A stretch of DNA of 64,000 nucleotides from Azolla pinnata. Lineage: Eukaryota > Streptophyta > Polypodiopsida > Salviniales > Salviniaceae. The stretch spans positions 1-64,000 of the forward strand of contig JBBBWG010013334.1 in the NCBI GenBank assembly GCA_037176905.1. The letters run 5' to 3'. Below the pieces are notes generated by a model. That model worked only from the letters and a program-made list of their open reading frames with translations. It was not told the DNA's origin and ran no database searches. The number at the start of each line of letters is the position of its first letter. Position 1 is the first letter of the stretch. Of the stretch, positions 11,101 through 21,900 are shown in pieces. Made by a program: the position numbers and the translations under genes.

Positions 11101-13757
11101 TAATCGGTTTTATCCTCAGCTGCTTCAAAACAGTTGGAGCAGAGATCATAATTGAACAACCTGCACAGAGCATGTCGATATGAATGTTGGATTCAGATCC
11201 AAATGCGACAAGAAAAAGCAGTGCACAGTCCAAAAATATTCGTGAATGTTTATCCCTGATTTGGGCAATCTGAGTAACTACATGTGCTACTCAGGGTTAG
11301 TATTGCCAATTTCATCAAGTTCTTGCACATCATCAGTGCTCTATGTTATTGCAATTGTGAGCAAGCATTTTAAGAATTAACCAATCCTTGAGGAAAGTTG
11401 GAAATAGAAAGGAACACCGAAGATACAGAACATCAGTACCAAGCAGAGGTAATGCAAATTCCAATCAAACAATCCACAAAAGTACTACAAATTGTTTTGA
11501 CCAATAAAACCAGAAAAACACTGTGCAAGAACTATTAAAAACATAGAAACAGATTGGCCAAGGTATCATTTACTTACTTGGTTGACTTGTACCTCGGCCC
11601 TACTATGGGTACCATGTTACAAATGTCACACTGCACTCCTTCATGCCTAACAGGGTTTCTCTCTTTATCTTCTTGCTTTAATGATGTTTTCTTCTCCTCA
11701 TGGTTATGTGGCAAATCACCATTCTTCTCACCAATATCAGATCGGCTTGTTCCTGCAGCCTTATGAGACGAAGATTTCTTCAAGCTGCTCAAAACCTCTT
11801 GAACCGTTTTCTCAGCCGTACGAGCAGAGAATTTGTTCAAGTTATTCAAGACCTCTTTAAACGATTCTTCAGCTTTATGAACCACTTCTTCAGTTAGCTT
11901 AGGGTCAATGAATTGTGCAGTGTGACTTTGCAAGAAGTTTCTGATCGTACCCAGAGTTGCTTGAGGGAAGAGGGCTGTCAGCAGAGTTTCGATATCCACA
12001 GTAGGGATATCATTATTATTATTAGAATGACTGGCGTTTTTTTCATCCTTCATCAAGGAGGGGTCGGCATCCCCACGAGCTTTTTCTTCATCTTTCTGTT
12101 TCTCACTAGCGACTTGGACCTCAAGTCGGAGTGGGTTTAATCGCTGGATGACACATGCATCAATGATATCTTGATCATCACCCAGAGTTACCACATCATT
12201 TTCTTTGTCGATGTAAGTGACGATGAGGGAGGTACTTGGGCTAAGGTTGAACAGATCTCTTATTTTTGCTTCTAACGCTTGTAAAGTTAAAGAGAATGGA
12301 ATCTGGTTCAATGATTCTTCAGGAACAACCCATCTGCGGAGGGTGTTCTCATATTTGACCTATACCAAAAAGATTATACCAATAATATGAGCCTCATTGG
12401 CATCAGAATCAGATCTAAACATATCAAACTTCACACATCATCCCAAACATGTATCTTGCTCATATTTGACCTATACACAAATATTATACCAATAATATGA
12501 GCCTCATTGGCATCAGAATCAGATCTAAACAAATCAAACTTCACACATCATCCCAAACATGTATGTTGGAGATTATTAAACGCATAAACACATGGACAAT
12601 GCGTGTCATCAGCAGCAAAACCAGATCAAACAGACCAAACCTCACATCACCCCAGACATGTACAACTGAAGATCGTGCAGGACAAGGCCATGATCGTGGC
12701 ATCAAACACAAAGAAAGGATATATCATATTATAGACACATGAGATATAAACTTAATCATACGAACAACAAAATATGCAAGTATCCATGTATACACTTAAA
12801 CTAAATAAAAAGTTCAGTCACAAGGACAGTGCAAAAAAAGAAGATCATAACCATAAAAACAAGCTCAGAAAACAATAACTTCAATAATCTTCAATACGTG
12901 TGACACATATGAACAAGAGGCCCCAACAGTTCCTCTGCACGCTGGAGATGGTTGCCACCAAAATCCATACAAAAGGCGAAGCACAGAAAGAACCTGCCCA
13001 ACATTTCTACACAAAACTGAGATTGCACATACGAAGTAAAGGTATAAGCGAGCGTTTCCCTATCAGCATCATCTCCATGAAAAGCCCGGGATTTGCCCAT
13101 AGAAAGAATAGATGGGTAACTGCACACTAAAAAAATGCATATTGAAGAAATAAACCTCCATCATAACGATCCCCAAGGAAAAATGAGATTTTTTCCCACA
13201 TAATCAGACCCCAAATCCATTGTTTGCTTCAATCATTAGAGATCAGAAAGTTTGCAATAAGGAAAAGCTTTCGGCCCAGCCAACAAGTAGCACTCCACAA
13301 GAACCCCACTAACTGTAAGTACACCGTCGCTACGAAGTGTCAGAATTAGTCGGCTGACAGGATCTCACTACGAAACCCTAAATTGTACGTATTCCCCACC
13401 ACGTTTTTGTAAACCAGACGGACACGAAGAGAGCCCAGCTGGCGCTCATTGTGGAATTTCGGGCCCAGCCGGTGCTCATCGAGGAATTTCGGGATTCTTC
13501 ACACGATCGAAATCCCGGATTCTTCCTCTAGGTCTCTCGGACCGCTACTAAAAACTCGACTAGCCCGGACTAGACTCGCAACACGTGGAATGAATGGTAT
13601 CCGGCGTACGACAGGGTCCGGAAGAAGCCCAAAGCTGGAGGCGGAGAGCAGAAAAGACGGAAACGGAGCAAACAAATAGAGGAGAAGAAGCTGAAAGAAA
13701 GAGAGAGAGAGAGAGGGAGGGAGGGAGTCGGGGAAGTACCTTGAGAACGAGCGCCAT
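8191..13757 (-). CDS. NBR1: NBR1/Joka2-like selective autophagy receptor (copy A)
   Basis: Six exons: 13757-13740, 12359-11578, 11160-11007, 10826-10518, 9588-8797 and 8289-8191, giving 717 residues (Arabidopsis NBR1 is about 700). All junctions keep phase. Domains in order: PB1 (about 4-90, MALVLKVKYENTLRRW with an acidic DKENDVVTLGDDQD cluster), ZZ zinc finger (about 245-280, CDIC...CSNC), the Ig-like NBR1/FW domain (about 365-475, spanning exons 4-5) and two C-terminal UBA domains (about 627-670 and 678-717). PB1 polymerises the receptor, the UBA domains bind ubiquitin and a LIR binds ATG8, so it carries ubiquitinated cargo into autophagosomes in the cytoplasm. The LIR position before the last UBA reads WDGA, lacking the hydrophobic fourth residue found in copy B; FSLV further upstream could substitute. 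A paralogue lies at 26567-31986. Confidence 0.95.
8375..8780. repeat. Diverged two-copy repeat in NBR1-A intron 5
   Basis: Two units of about 230-245 bp begin TTCTTGATGT near 8385 and 8611. They share a GAACCAA block, a TGTTCAAA/TGTCCAAA block followed by GAGGG, AATCATGA, and a closing GATGAAAT/GATGTCAT. Low identity marks an old tandem duplication inside the intron. Confidence 0.55.
9978..10165. repeat. Two-copy tandem repeat, about 92 bp, NBR1-A intron 4
   Basis: Two adjacent copies of a unit containing AAGGAATTAGCTAGATCAAA, CACACATAAAAGTTCCTGTT and GCACACTATTCATTTATT. They differ at only a few positions, so the duplication is fairly recent. Confidence 0.85.
12351..12567. repeat. Tandem duplication across the NBR1-A intron 1/exon 2 border
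   Basis: A unit of about 110 bp is present twice (12351-12460 and about 12461-12567) at very high identity. The left copy holds the first bases of exon 2 and its acceptor (TATAG/GTCAAATATG on the minus strand). The right copy carries a second version of the same border (TATAG/GTCAAATATGAGC) inside intron 1. The left site is the one that keeps the PB1 frame; the right one is a decoy acceptor. Confidence 0.85.
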
Positions 13758-13982
13758 AGATCGATCGGTGGAGGAAGAGATCGAGCGAGAGATGGAAAGA
13801 AAGCGGGGGTCGGAAGCGAGAGGATTGAGCAGAGGAGACGGGAATCGTTTCGTGCCTGTAAGCCGCGCGCGCTCTACGCAGAGAGACGATCGAATCGAGG
13901 AAGAGGATCGGATCGAGGAGGGGATTTATACACAGTCTCGTTCGTCCCGATCTGCTCTGTGTCGACTTGCCCCCCACTCCAC

Positions 13983-14025
<43 letters not shown>
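13685..14025. repeat. GA/CT simple repeats around the NBR1-A start
   Basis: GAAAGAGAGAGAGAGAGAGG-type sequence near 13695-13722, within intron 1 just inside the first exon, and a (CT)n run of about 20 units at about 13984-14022 upstream of the start codon. GA/CT tracts near plant gene starts are common and can bind BPC/GAGA-type factors; no function is shown here. Confidence 0.7.
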
Positions 14026-14049
14026 CAAACCAAATTTAGTTAATACTAA

Positions 14050-14975
14050 ATCAATTTCTCTCCTTAATTCAACCTTAATGACGGTTGATTAAGAGCGCCT
14101 TAATTACACCTTAATTAGCCTTCCACCGCTTGATCGCGTCTTAATTAAGATCACGCGAAATCGGAACCCCCTGCAAAGAACAGATTAGTACGCCAGCAAC
14201 ACTTGAAGATCGGGGGCGGGGGGCCTCGATGCATCCTTATCTGAACCTTAATGACGGTCGATTAAGAGCACAGATGAAGCCTTAATTACATCTTAATTGG
14301 CCTTTCTCCGCTCGAGTGCACAGATGAAGCCTTAATTACATCTTAATTGTTAGTACGCCAACACTCGAAGATGGGGGGGGTGCCTCCATTTATCCTTATC
14401 TAAACCTCAATAACGGTCAATTAAGAGCCCGCATGCAGCCTTAATTACATCTTAATTAGCCTTTCTCCTCTTGATTGCATCTTACGATCATGCGAAATCG
14501 GCCCCTTGCAAAGAACGGTACACCAACACTTGAAGATGGGGGCCCAAATTTATCCTTATCTAGACCTTAATGACGGTCGATTAAGAGCACACATGAAGCC
14601 TTAATTACAGCTTAATTGGCCTTCCTCCGCTTGATTGCATCTTATGATTACGCGAAATTGGGCCCCGGCAAAGAATAGTTATTACTACACCAACACTTGA
14701 AGATGGGGGCCTCGATCTATCCTTGTCTAAATCTTAACGATGGTCGATTAAGAGCATAGATGAAGCCTTACTTAAAGCTTAATTAGCCTTCCTCCACTTG
14801 ATTGCGTCTTACAATCACCCAAATTTGGCACCCCACAATGAATAGTACACCAACACTTGATGACGGGGGCCTAAATTTATCCTTATCTTAACCTCAATAA
14901 CGGTCGACTAAGAGGACAAATGAAGCCTTTAACTACATCTTAATTAGCCTTTCTCTGCTTGATTGCGTCTTGTTT
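14050..14975. repeat. Degenerate array of about 160 bp, six copies
   Basis: Six units recognisable by a (G/A)ACGGTCGATTAAGAG block near 14080, 14253, 14413, 14572, 14738 and 14899. Each is followed by GAAGCCTTAATTACA, CTTAATTAGCCTT, a CTTGATTGCGTCTTA block, GCGAAAT, ACACCAACACTTGA and TATCCTTATCT. Spacing is 159-173 bp with many differences. It lies upstream of the NBR1-A start and abuts the transposon-like segment at 14990-15219. Confidence 0.8.
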
Positions 14976-14989
14976 GATTAATGCTCAAT

Positions 14990-15219
14990 TAATTGAGTAA
15001 CGTGTTAATCGATTAGTTAGATTCTAAAATTACTAACTTTTTGTTAATCAAATATAATAAGGGAATCGATTCAAATTGTGGAAAGAGATCAGGAATCAAA
15101 TCAATTAGCGTTCTACTAACGGACTGTTAATTTTTAGTGGATGATGAGAGTAGGTTCTGATTTTAGTCAGCACTAAAATGTAAATTATAATTTTGTTAGG
15201 CATTTTTGGGTGCGTAATT
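14990..15219 (-). mobile_element. Partial copy of a MITE-like element
   Basis: The reverse complement of this stretch matches the left half of the element at 50814-51249: both carry TGCCTAACAAAATTATAA, CCTACTCTCATC, CCACTAAAAATTAACA, GTTAGTAATTT, AGAATCTAA and TTAATTGAGCATT in the same order. Only one terminal repeat is visible, ending about 15219. The other end runs into the 160-bp array, so this copy is truncated or rearranged. A 101-residue minus-strand frame overlapping it (15185-15490) is not a gene. Confidence 0.65.
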
Positions 15220-15977
15220 CTCTTGTGTTTCGATTCAAACGCTGCATAGTGTCATGGAGGTGTGCCTCTTGTTTATAGGACACTCTGTTGTCGTCGATAG
15301 AGCATGTTTTTACAAGGACACAGAGGCCAAAATCATTCAAGATAGAGGAGTAAAAACTTCTAATCCAACAAGACAATGTATACAACATTGCATTATCAAC
15401 TAGAGTTTTGCCACGATCACGAATCGCGTTATTAGTATCTACTACCCGGCTTATCAAGCCTACGATGGTGTCCATTCCCGATTCGGACAAATTATGACCA
15501 AGTCACTCAAGCAACATTACGACCAGGAAAACCGTAAATTCAGTTACTTGTCAGTGGAACGTGAATCGAGCAAGCAGTTTTTTTTTTTGTTTCCTGTCTC
15601 TGTTTCTTGTGCATTGGGTCTTTCTGGTAGCAGCATCCGAAAGAAATCGATTGAAAACACGCAGGTTCTCCTTTCTCTAACCTCAAAAGCTAATTAATGA
15701 CGACACTTGGAACCGAATCCGCAGAAGAATCCGCTTTAGGGCAACAATAAGACTTTGTAAAACGGTGTGTCGCAACAGGACAAGAATGTGGTATGAACTG
15801 ATGATGATGGTGGTGATGATGATGATGATGATGTGTGGTGGTGGTGGTGATGATGATGATGATGATGATGATGATGGTGATGGCGGTGACGAAGACGAGT
15901 TATGTGTACAAAACCTGTGAAGCAGAAGTGTGTTGCATTATTCTTCTGGAAGCTTCTCGCTATTATTTCTCCAGAGT
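15220..15977. other. Stretch between MITE remnant and kinesin 3' end
   Basis: No gene recognised. A GAT/GGT trinucleotide microsatellite occupies about 15798-15885. The right part is probably the 3'UTR and downstream flank of the kinesin, whose stop is at 15978-15980. Confidence 0.45.
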
Positions 15978-18900
15978 TTATGATTGGAAGGTGGGGCTCG
16001 TGAGTGTTCTTCGCGCCAAGTTTCTAATGTCCTCGCGCGATGATTCGGTCGATATACGAACAAGTTCGGGCACAGCGCCCGCCGAGCGCAAGTCCCTCGC
16101 GTTCTCCTCTGCAAAAAAAAAAGAAAAAAATGCAAACACTCGTTACAGTTTGAATCCGATCAAAGAGCACGATGACCCGATTTGTTACGATTACGTTGCA
16201 GGTGAAACAACGATCGCTTAAAAGATCAGCAAAGTTTTACATTTGTATACATAGATATGCATATATGATGGCCATCTGTGTATATTTGTATATAAATTCT
16301 CCTACCATGTAGACCGAGGTGACACAATGCAAGTTCCAGGTGTCGCTTCACGGAAGATATTTCGCTACTTGTGTTCTCAACCACCCATGGTAGAACACCA
16401 TCCTCTATTAATAGGGACTTCCCAATCTTTTGACCTGTATTGAACCACGGACACAAGTTACATCGCGCTCGCAAAAATCAAACATGTGATCACTTTATCC
16501 TGTATCGTTTCCCCATCCTCGATTCGGTCTCTCGACATTTTAACGATCATGGACTTATTCGACACTCTTCTGAAGATTCCTCGTGATGAACATACACATG
16601 CATGGATGTATCCGTGTTATGTATCCATATATGCTCTCGACCGTTGTACTAACCTCGAGTTATTCAACCGGGTTGAACTAACTAACCTTGAGCTATTGCC
16701 CTTGATTCACACTTTGCGAAGTTGGCAATCCCTCTCGCAATTTGCGCTAGAATGTCTCTGTTACTCGACCGCGTCATACTCAAGAGAGCTTTTATCCCAC
16801 CTTCTTCTCTTAGTTGTACTTGCAACCTATCTGAAACAAGAAATTCGTCGAAACGTGAGATTACATCACCATGAAAGGGATGATAAAAGGAGAAAAATTA
16901 CCATTTCCACATAAGTTGGCTAGTGCACCAGCTACCATCCGTAGTGTTTGGACATCTCTCGCTTCGGCAGCTATTTTCGACAGCAAGTGGATTCCATTTT
17001 GTGCCATTATGAGCTGTTGGTTGGTCTCTAGAGATGAGATAAGAAACATTTCGGAGCATATAAATCTGGGTGTACATATCTCAATATACTGAAACTAAAT
17101 CCAACAACATCCACAGCGTTTTACCATTCATAGCAAGGTTGGCAATAGCACCAACAACGACTCGTCTGATAGTTTCGTCCTTGGAACTTTCGAGAAGATT
17201 CAACAAGAGACTCAAGCCACCAGATTCCACGATTTTCTCCTGATTCCCTTCTGCTCAAATGATCAGAAAGACGAGCTCAACTAGGACATAGGAGAGAATG
17301 TGAGATACTTAATCGTTTGCTGAGCTTGTTGTAGTCTAACCTTCAGCTGCAAGATTGGCCACAACTTTAGCGGCGTGAAGTCGAACATCCATATCTTCAG
17401 AATCTAAGAGGTTTAGTATTTTGTGCAAACCAACTGTACGTCATCCATTAACTAGAACGTTAGCTAGATCAAGTTCTTTCTGCACCAAAACATGCAATGA
17501 AGTAGAAGGGCCTTATGCTGAATGTTCAAATGCGTACCATTTTCAAAGAGCCTAGAAATCGTAGCTCTCTGTCCATTAATTGCTTCTCGCATATGATGTG
17601 GATTGTTTAGGCTGATATTCAAGTTCGTCCCAGATTCTGAATTCATTGATGTCACCATGAGGTCTCTATCAATGCTCTTTCTTGACTAGCATAACATGCA
17701 AAGGGGAGGTGAAACATTCTTATGTCAGTAAAGAGTTACTTTGGCTATATAACTAAGATCTCAAAACTGAAATTACCTCTTCTTCATAATTCATTCGAAG
17801 CAGTTGCTGATTTAAATTATTGACTTCATCCTCCAGCATTTCCCGGTGCTTGAGCTGTTCATCCAATTCTTTCCTGATACGATTCACCTCATCCTTCAGG
17901 CGCATGTCCTATATTTAAATGAACTTGTCACATCTATGAAAAAACTTGATTATGTAAAGCAACAGTAGCCAATGGTTTATTCTTAATGAAAACATTTGCG
18001 CAACAGGATTGTTAGAGATTTTCGAGCTACTCCTTTTCAACATCTACATCCTTTAATCTCTAGCTATGTCCAATCTCTAGCGAAGCACAAGCAAAGTCTC
18101 CCTTCTCGCGTACATCTTATTTTTAGGCCTTGTCATTCTATTCCTTGACCTTTGAATGTTCGTGTAAACAATAAATGCAACACGTTCTCTTACTGAGGTT
18201 TTATTTTCCAGTTTCTCAGACAATGTTTTACCCAACATTTCTCTGTTGGTTGGCCCAATATGGTTTTGCATTTATTATCTATTCCCCTTCCTGCTGTATA
18301 CTATGTGAATCATGACTTTCCATTTTAAAGAAAGGTAGGTATTTCTAAGGTTGTATCCCTATAACCAACTCAATATATCTACATAACCTTACTGCATACC
18401 TCTTCGTTCACCCCAGATTGTTGAGATTTCCATTCATACAACTGTCTTTCAGCTTCTGCACGCAATTCGGCCTCCTTCTCTATTTGCAGTTTGAGTTGCA
18501 TTATCTGCTCTTTATATCCACTCTGCATATGGAACAGAAAATAGAAAAGATTGTAATAACACATCTGAAGAGGCCAATCATAGTTCTATTAAGGGTCTCA
18601 GCAATATTAGGACTAGTGTAATATCTTGTATTAGTAATAGGTGGTATTAGAGAACACTATCCGTGACAATGATTATTATTAAAATGAAAACACTAGATGT
18701 GCCATATTCAAGAAATGAACAAATCGTCATATGATCTTCAGATAGAAATGCAATGTCTACTAACCTTACGCTAATGTTCTTTCAAAATGAGCCAAGAATC
18801 AAAGAATTGAGGAATAATTAAGCACAATAAGTGCCAGAATTCTGCTTATTAAAACAGTATGACGAGGTTTGGCTGCCTGATCGAAGTGGTGGGCGACCAA

Positions 18901-21900
18901 GGAATTAGCCACTTCATAGACAAAACCATCAGCACATTAACAAATCAGGCATATGATCGTCCACTGTCCTCAAGCTAATGTTCTTGCAGAATCAACAAAC
19001 CAAACACAACGAAGGATCCTGGAAAACTAGAAACATTGTAAATGAGAATCAATCCCATTCTGATCTAAAACTTGACCCTACATTGTGGGCATTTAGACCG
19101 GTGGTGTATGAACCCAATGTAGGTATCTCCTGTGTGACTTTGAACGAACAAAACTAAGAATTTTAGAGAGGATAAAGTTAGTTCTAGATTTATAAGCCCT
19201 AAAAGGAGCCATCAACTACCTAACAGAAAATACGTTGGGTTTAGATAGCGAGGGAGAATGTATCCTTCTTATCTGGTAATAAAAAAAAGCTTTCCCTCTA
19301 TTAATACTTTATCTAGCCTAATTCTGCACGTCTGTGTAGCCATTTTCTGTCTCTCTTTTATTCAGTTTTTCTAATTGTATGAATAAGGGGTAAGCTGAAA
19401 AAAGGACAAGAAGCAATTTGGTATATCGGAAAAAGATCACTTCCTGAGTATGAGTATGGTCAGTCCTAGTAGAGCGGAATATTTGAAAGTCCGATAGCAA
19501 TCCTACACTGAGATTTTACAGCAACACAACGCAAGCATACCTCAATCTTCTCTTTTTCCTTCAATCCAGCTTCCTCTAAAGCCTGTATCCGCCTCTGCAG
19601 GTTTTCCTTTTGCATACGTTCTCCATCAAGCTTTCTAGTAATCTCCTCCAGCTGACGCTGATAATCTAGAAAAAAGTCTTCTTGCTTTTGCTGCAGTTTC
19701 ATCTTCTCACTCTGCATCTGCATCTGGTTTCATACAGAGCGTTCAATATTTTCAAATACAAATGAAGCTCAAAATTTTCAGTATGATATTAGAAATAGCG
19801 TGATTTATTTTGATCCATAGGTCAACCTCTTTTTCCATTAAAGCAGCTTGTTTCTCTGTTTGGATATTTTGCGCTGTCTCCTTTAGCTCTTTGCGGAGTT
19901 TTGCGCACTCTTGCTCAAGCTTGCTAATAGCTTCTTTTGTTTCATCCTGCAATCTCATCTTTTCTGCTGCTGCTTCCTGTCAATTACAGATCATAGTGCA
20001 GTACATAAATCTCATTTAAAATCACTGTTTTCTCCCACTATTCCACCTATTGCACTAAAGAAAACTCTGGAATACCCCTTAAAACCGATGCTTACCCAAA
20101 TATCCCTAGAGATCATAGTGTACATAAATCTCATTCCATATGGCAGTTTTTAACAAAATTACAGATCTAGTACTACAGCAAACTCTAGAATACTTGAACC
20201 CTAATAGATACGTTTATTAATAAATCCCTATGTTTCATGAATTATCTCCCTTAACCCCATTAGTAACCCCCAAACAGGTCAGATGAGACTGGAGTCACCA
20301 TATAACTGCTCTGATAGAAACACAAAATATTTTGAAAGTGGTTTAGAAAGGGGTTGTCCGAGGTTATATTATCTCAAGAGTATCATTTCCCATATCATAT
20401 TTAAATGTGGAAGATTGTGCTAGATCTAAATATAAGCACAGATATATACCAGTCTGAGACGTATACATACACATTGCAATAGGTTCAAAAGAATAAGCTA
20501 TCAGACCTCCATTGCTTCTCTCAAATCTTTTTGGGCCTCCTCTGCCACCAGCTGGGCTTCATCGATCCTCCTTTGCATTTCTTCTTCAATATCGGAAAGG
20601 GCCTTGGCTTGACGCTCATTCTCGGCCATCAACCTATCAAGGTCTACCTCTAATTTTCGGCAAAGGCTTTTGTAGTCGAATTCCTCCTTGAGCTTCACCA
20701 TGTTTTCCACTTTCATTGCCTGTTGTCAATAGGGAACATGAATGAATTCCATGTTTAGTAGCCCAATTCCATTACCGAGTCAATGACATGTTCATGGAAA
20801 ATGTCTATAAAAAATGCAGCAGATATTCACCATAAACGCTCAATAGTGAGCTCAAATTTATGAGATGCTTACTCTCTGTCCAAACAGAACTGTGCTCGTC
20901 GTTTCACCACGATGATGGCTGGAAGGTCCTATTGTGATGATTAGTGATGTCCTCGCAGTCCCTGGAACATACAGATTCGAGCCGGCTCAGAAGGATGTAT
21001 AGATGCACGCTTTAAGCTGATTAAAATTGGTCAGAATTATGAGACCTCCAAAGGAGTCCCGAAGAATCCTTGTGAGCTTGGATTCTCTAAATGGAACATG
21101 CTGTGTGTTCTCAGCCAGTGCATTGATGCATTTTCCAAGGGCTGTGAGTGAGAGGTTGATAAATTTGGTCTCTTCTAACGTATGACCTTCACAACCTGGT
21201 ACGGGCAAAATCAGATTCTCCATTATAAACAAAATTCTAAGGTAGCTTGATCGTTATTTTGTTATTGATGCATGACATGATTTGTTAAATTTATGATGGC
21301 ATAATAACGTATTTTTCTGTATATGATGCAGAACCAGATTTATCGATCCGTTCTGATCCTGCCAGATCCACAATCAATAGCTTGCTCCTCCTTATCATTG
21401 AAACATTGTGTCGAGTTAGATCCATTGAACCATTCCTATTTTGGCTAGTCAGGTCCCTCTCGGCTTGTCTCGCGCTAACAGATTTCCTCACACTCACCTG
21501 AAATCGGTTGATATTGAGCATAAATTAACTCAAACTTTTCAACATACATAGTTGACTTAGCCACAGCTCAAACACAATTAATAGCAATAATTTTGAAGTC
21601 GAGTATATGCTGAAGGAGTGCACTTATCTATGTATTCACACATATAGATACATAGATTATGGAATGTGAATATAAGGAATGTCTGATATCTTAGCATCAA
21701 GGCATAATATCATCCATGCAAATAGTTGAGCTGAATTCATTATGTTCAATAAACACAATATGTTCAAAATTTATATCGAATTCAAACACTAGGGTAGAAA
21801 CTAATTTACCAAAAGTATAGCATGACTACGAGATGACTCCGTATTCATCTTCGTATTTGCAGCAAAACGATTCGCTTCTCCCTTTTGCAAAAGCTCAACG

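Noticed and set aside
13570-14043. 150-residue Arg/Glu- and Ser-rich frames on both strands
   Set aside because: Low-complexity translation of GA/CT repeats around the NBR1-A first exon.
15185-15490. 101-residue minus-strand frame
   Set aside because: It overlaps the end of the MITE remnant (its last residues come from the terminal repeat), matches no family and has no supporting context.
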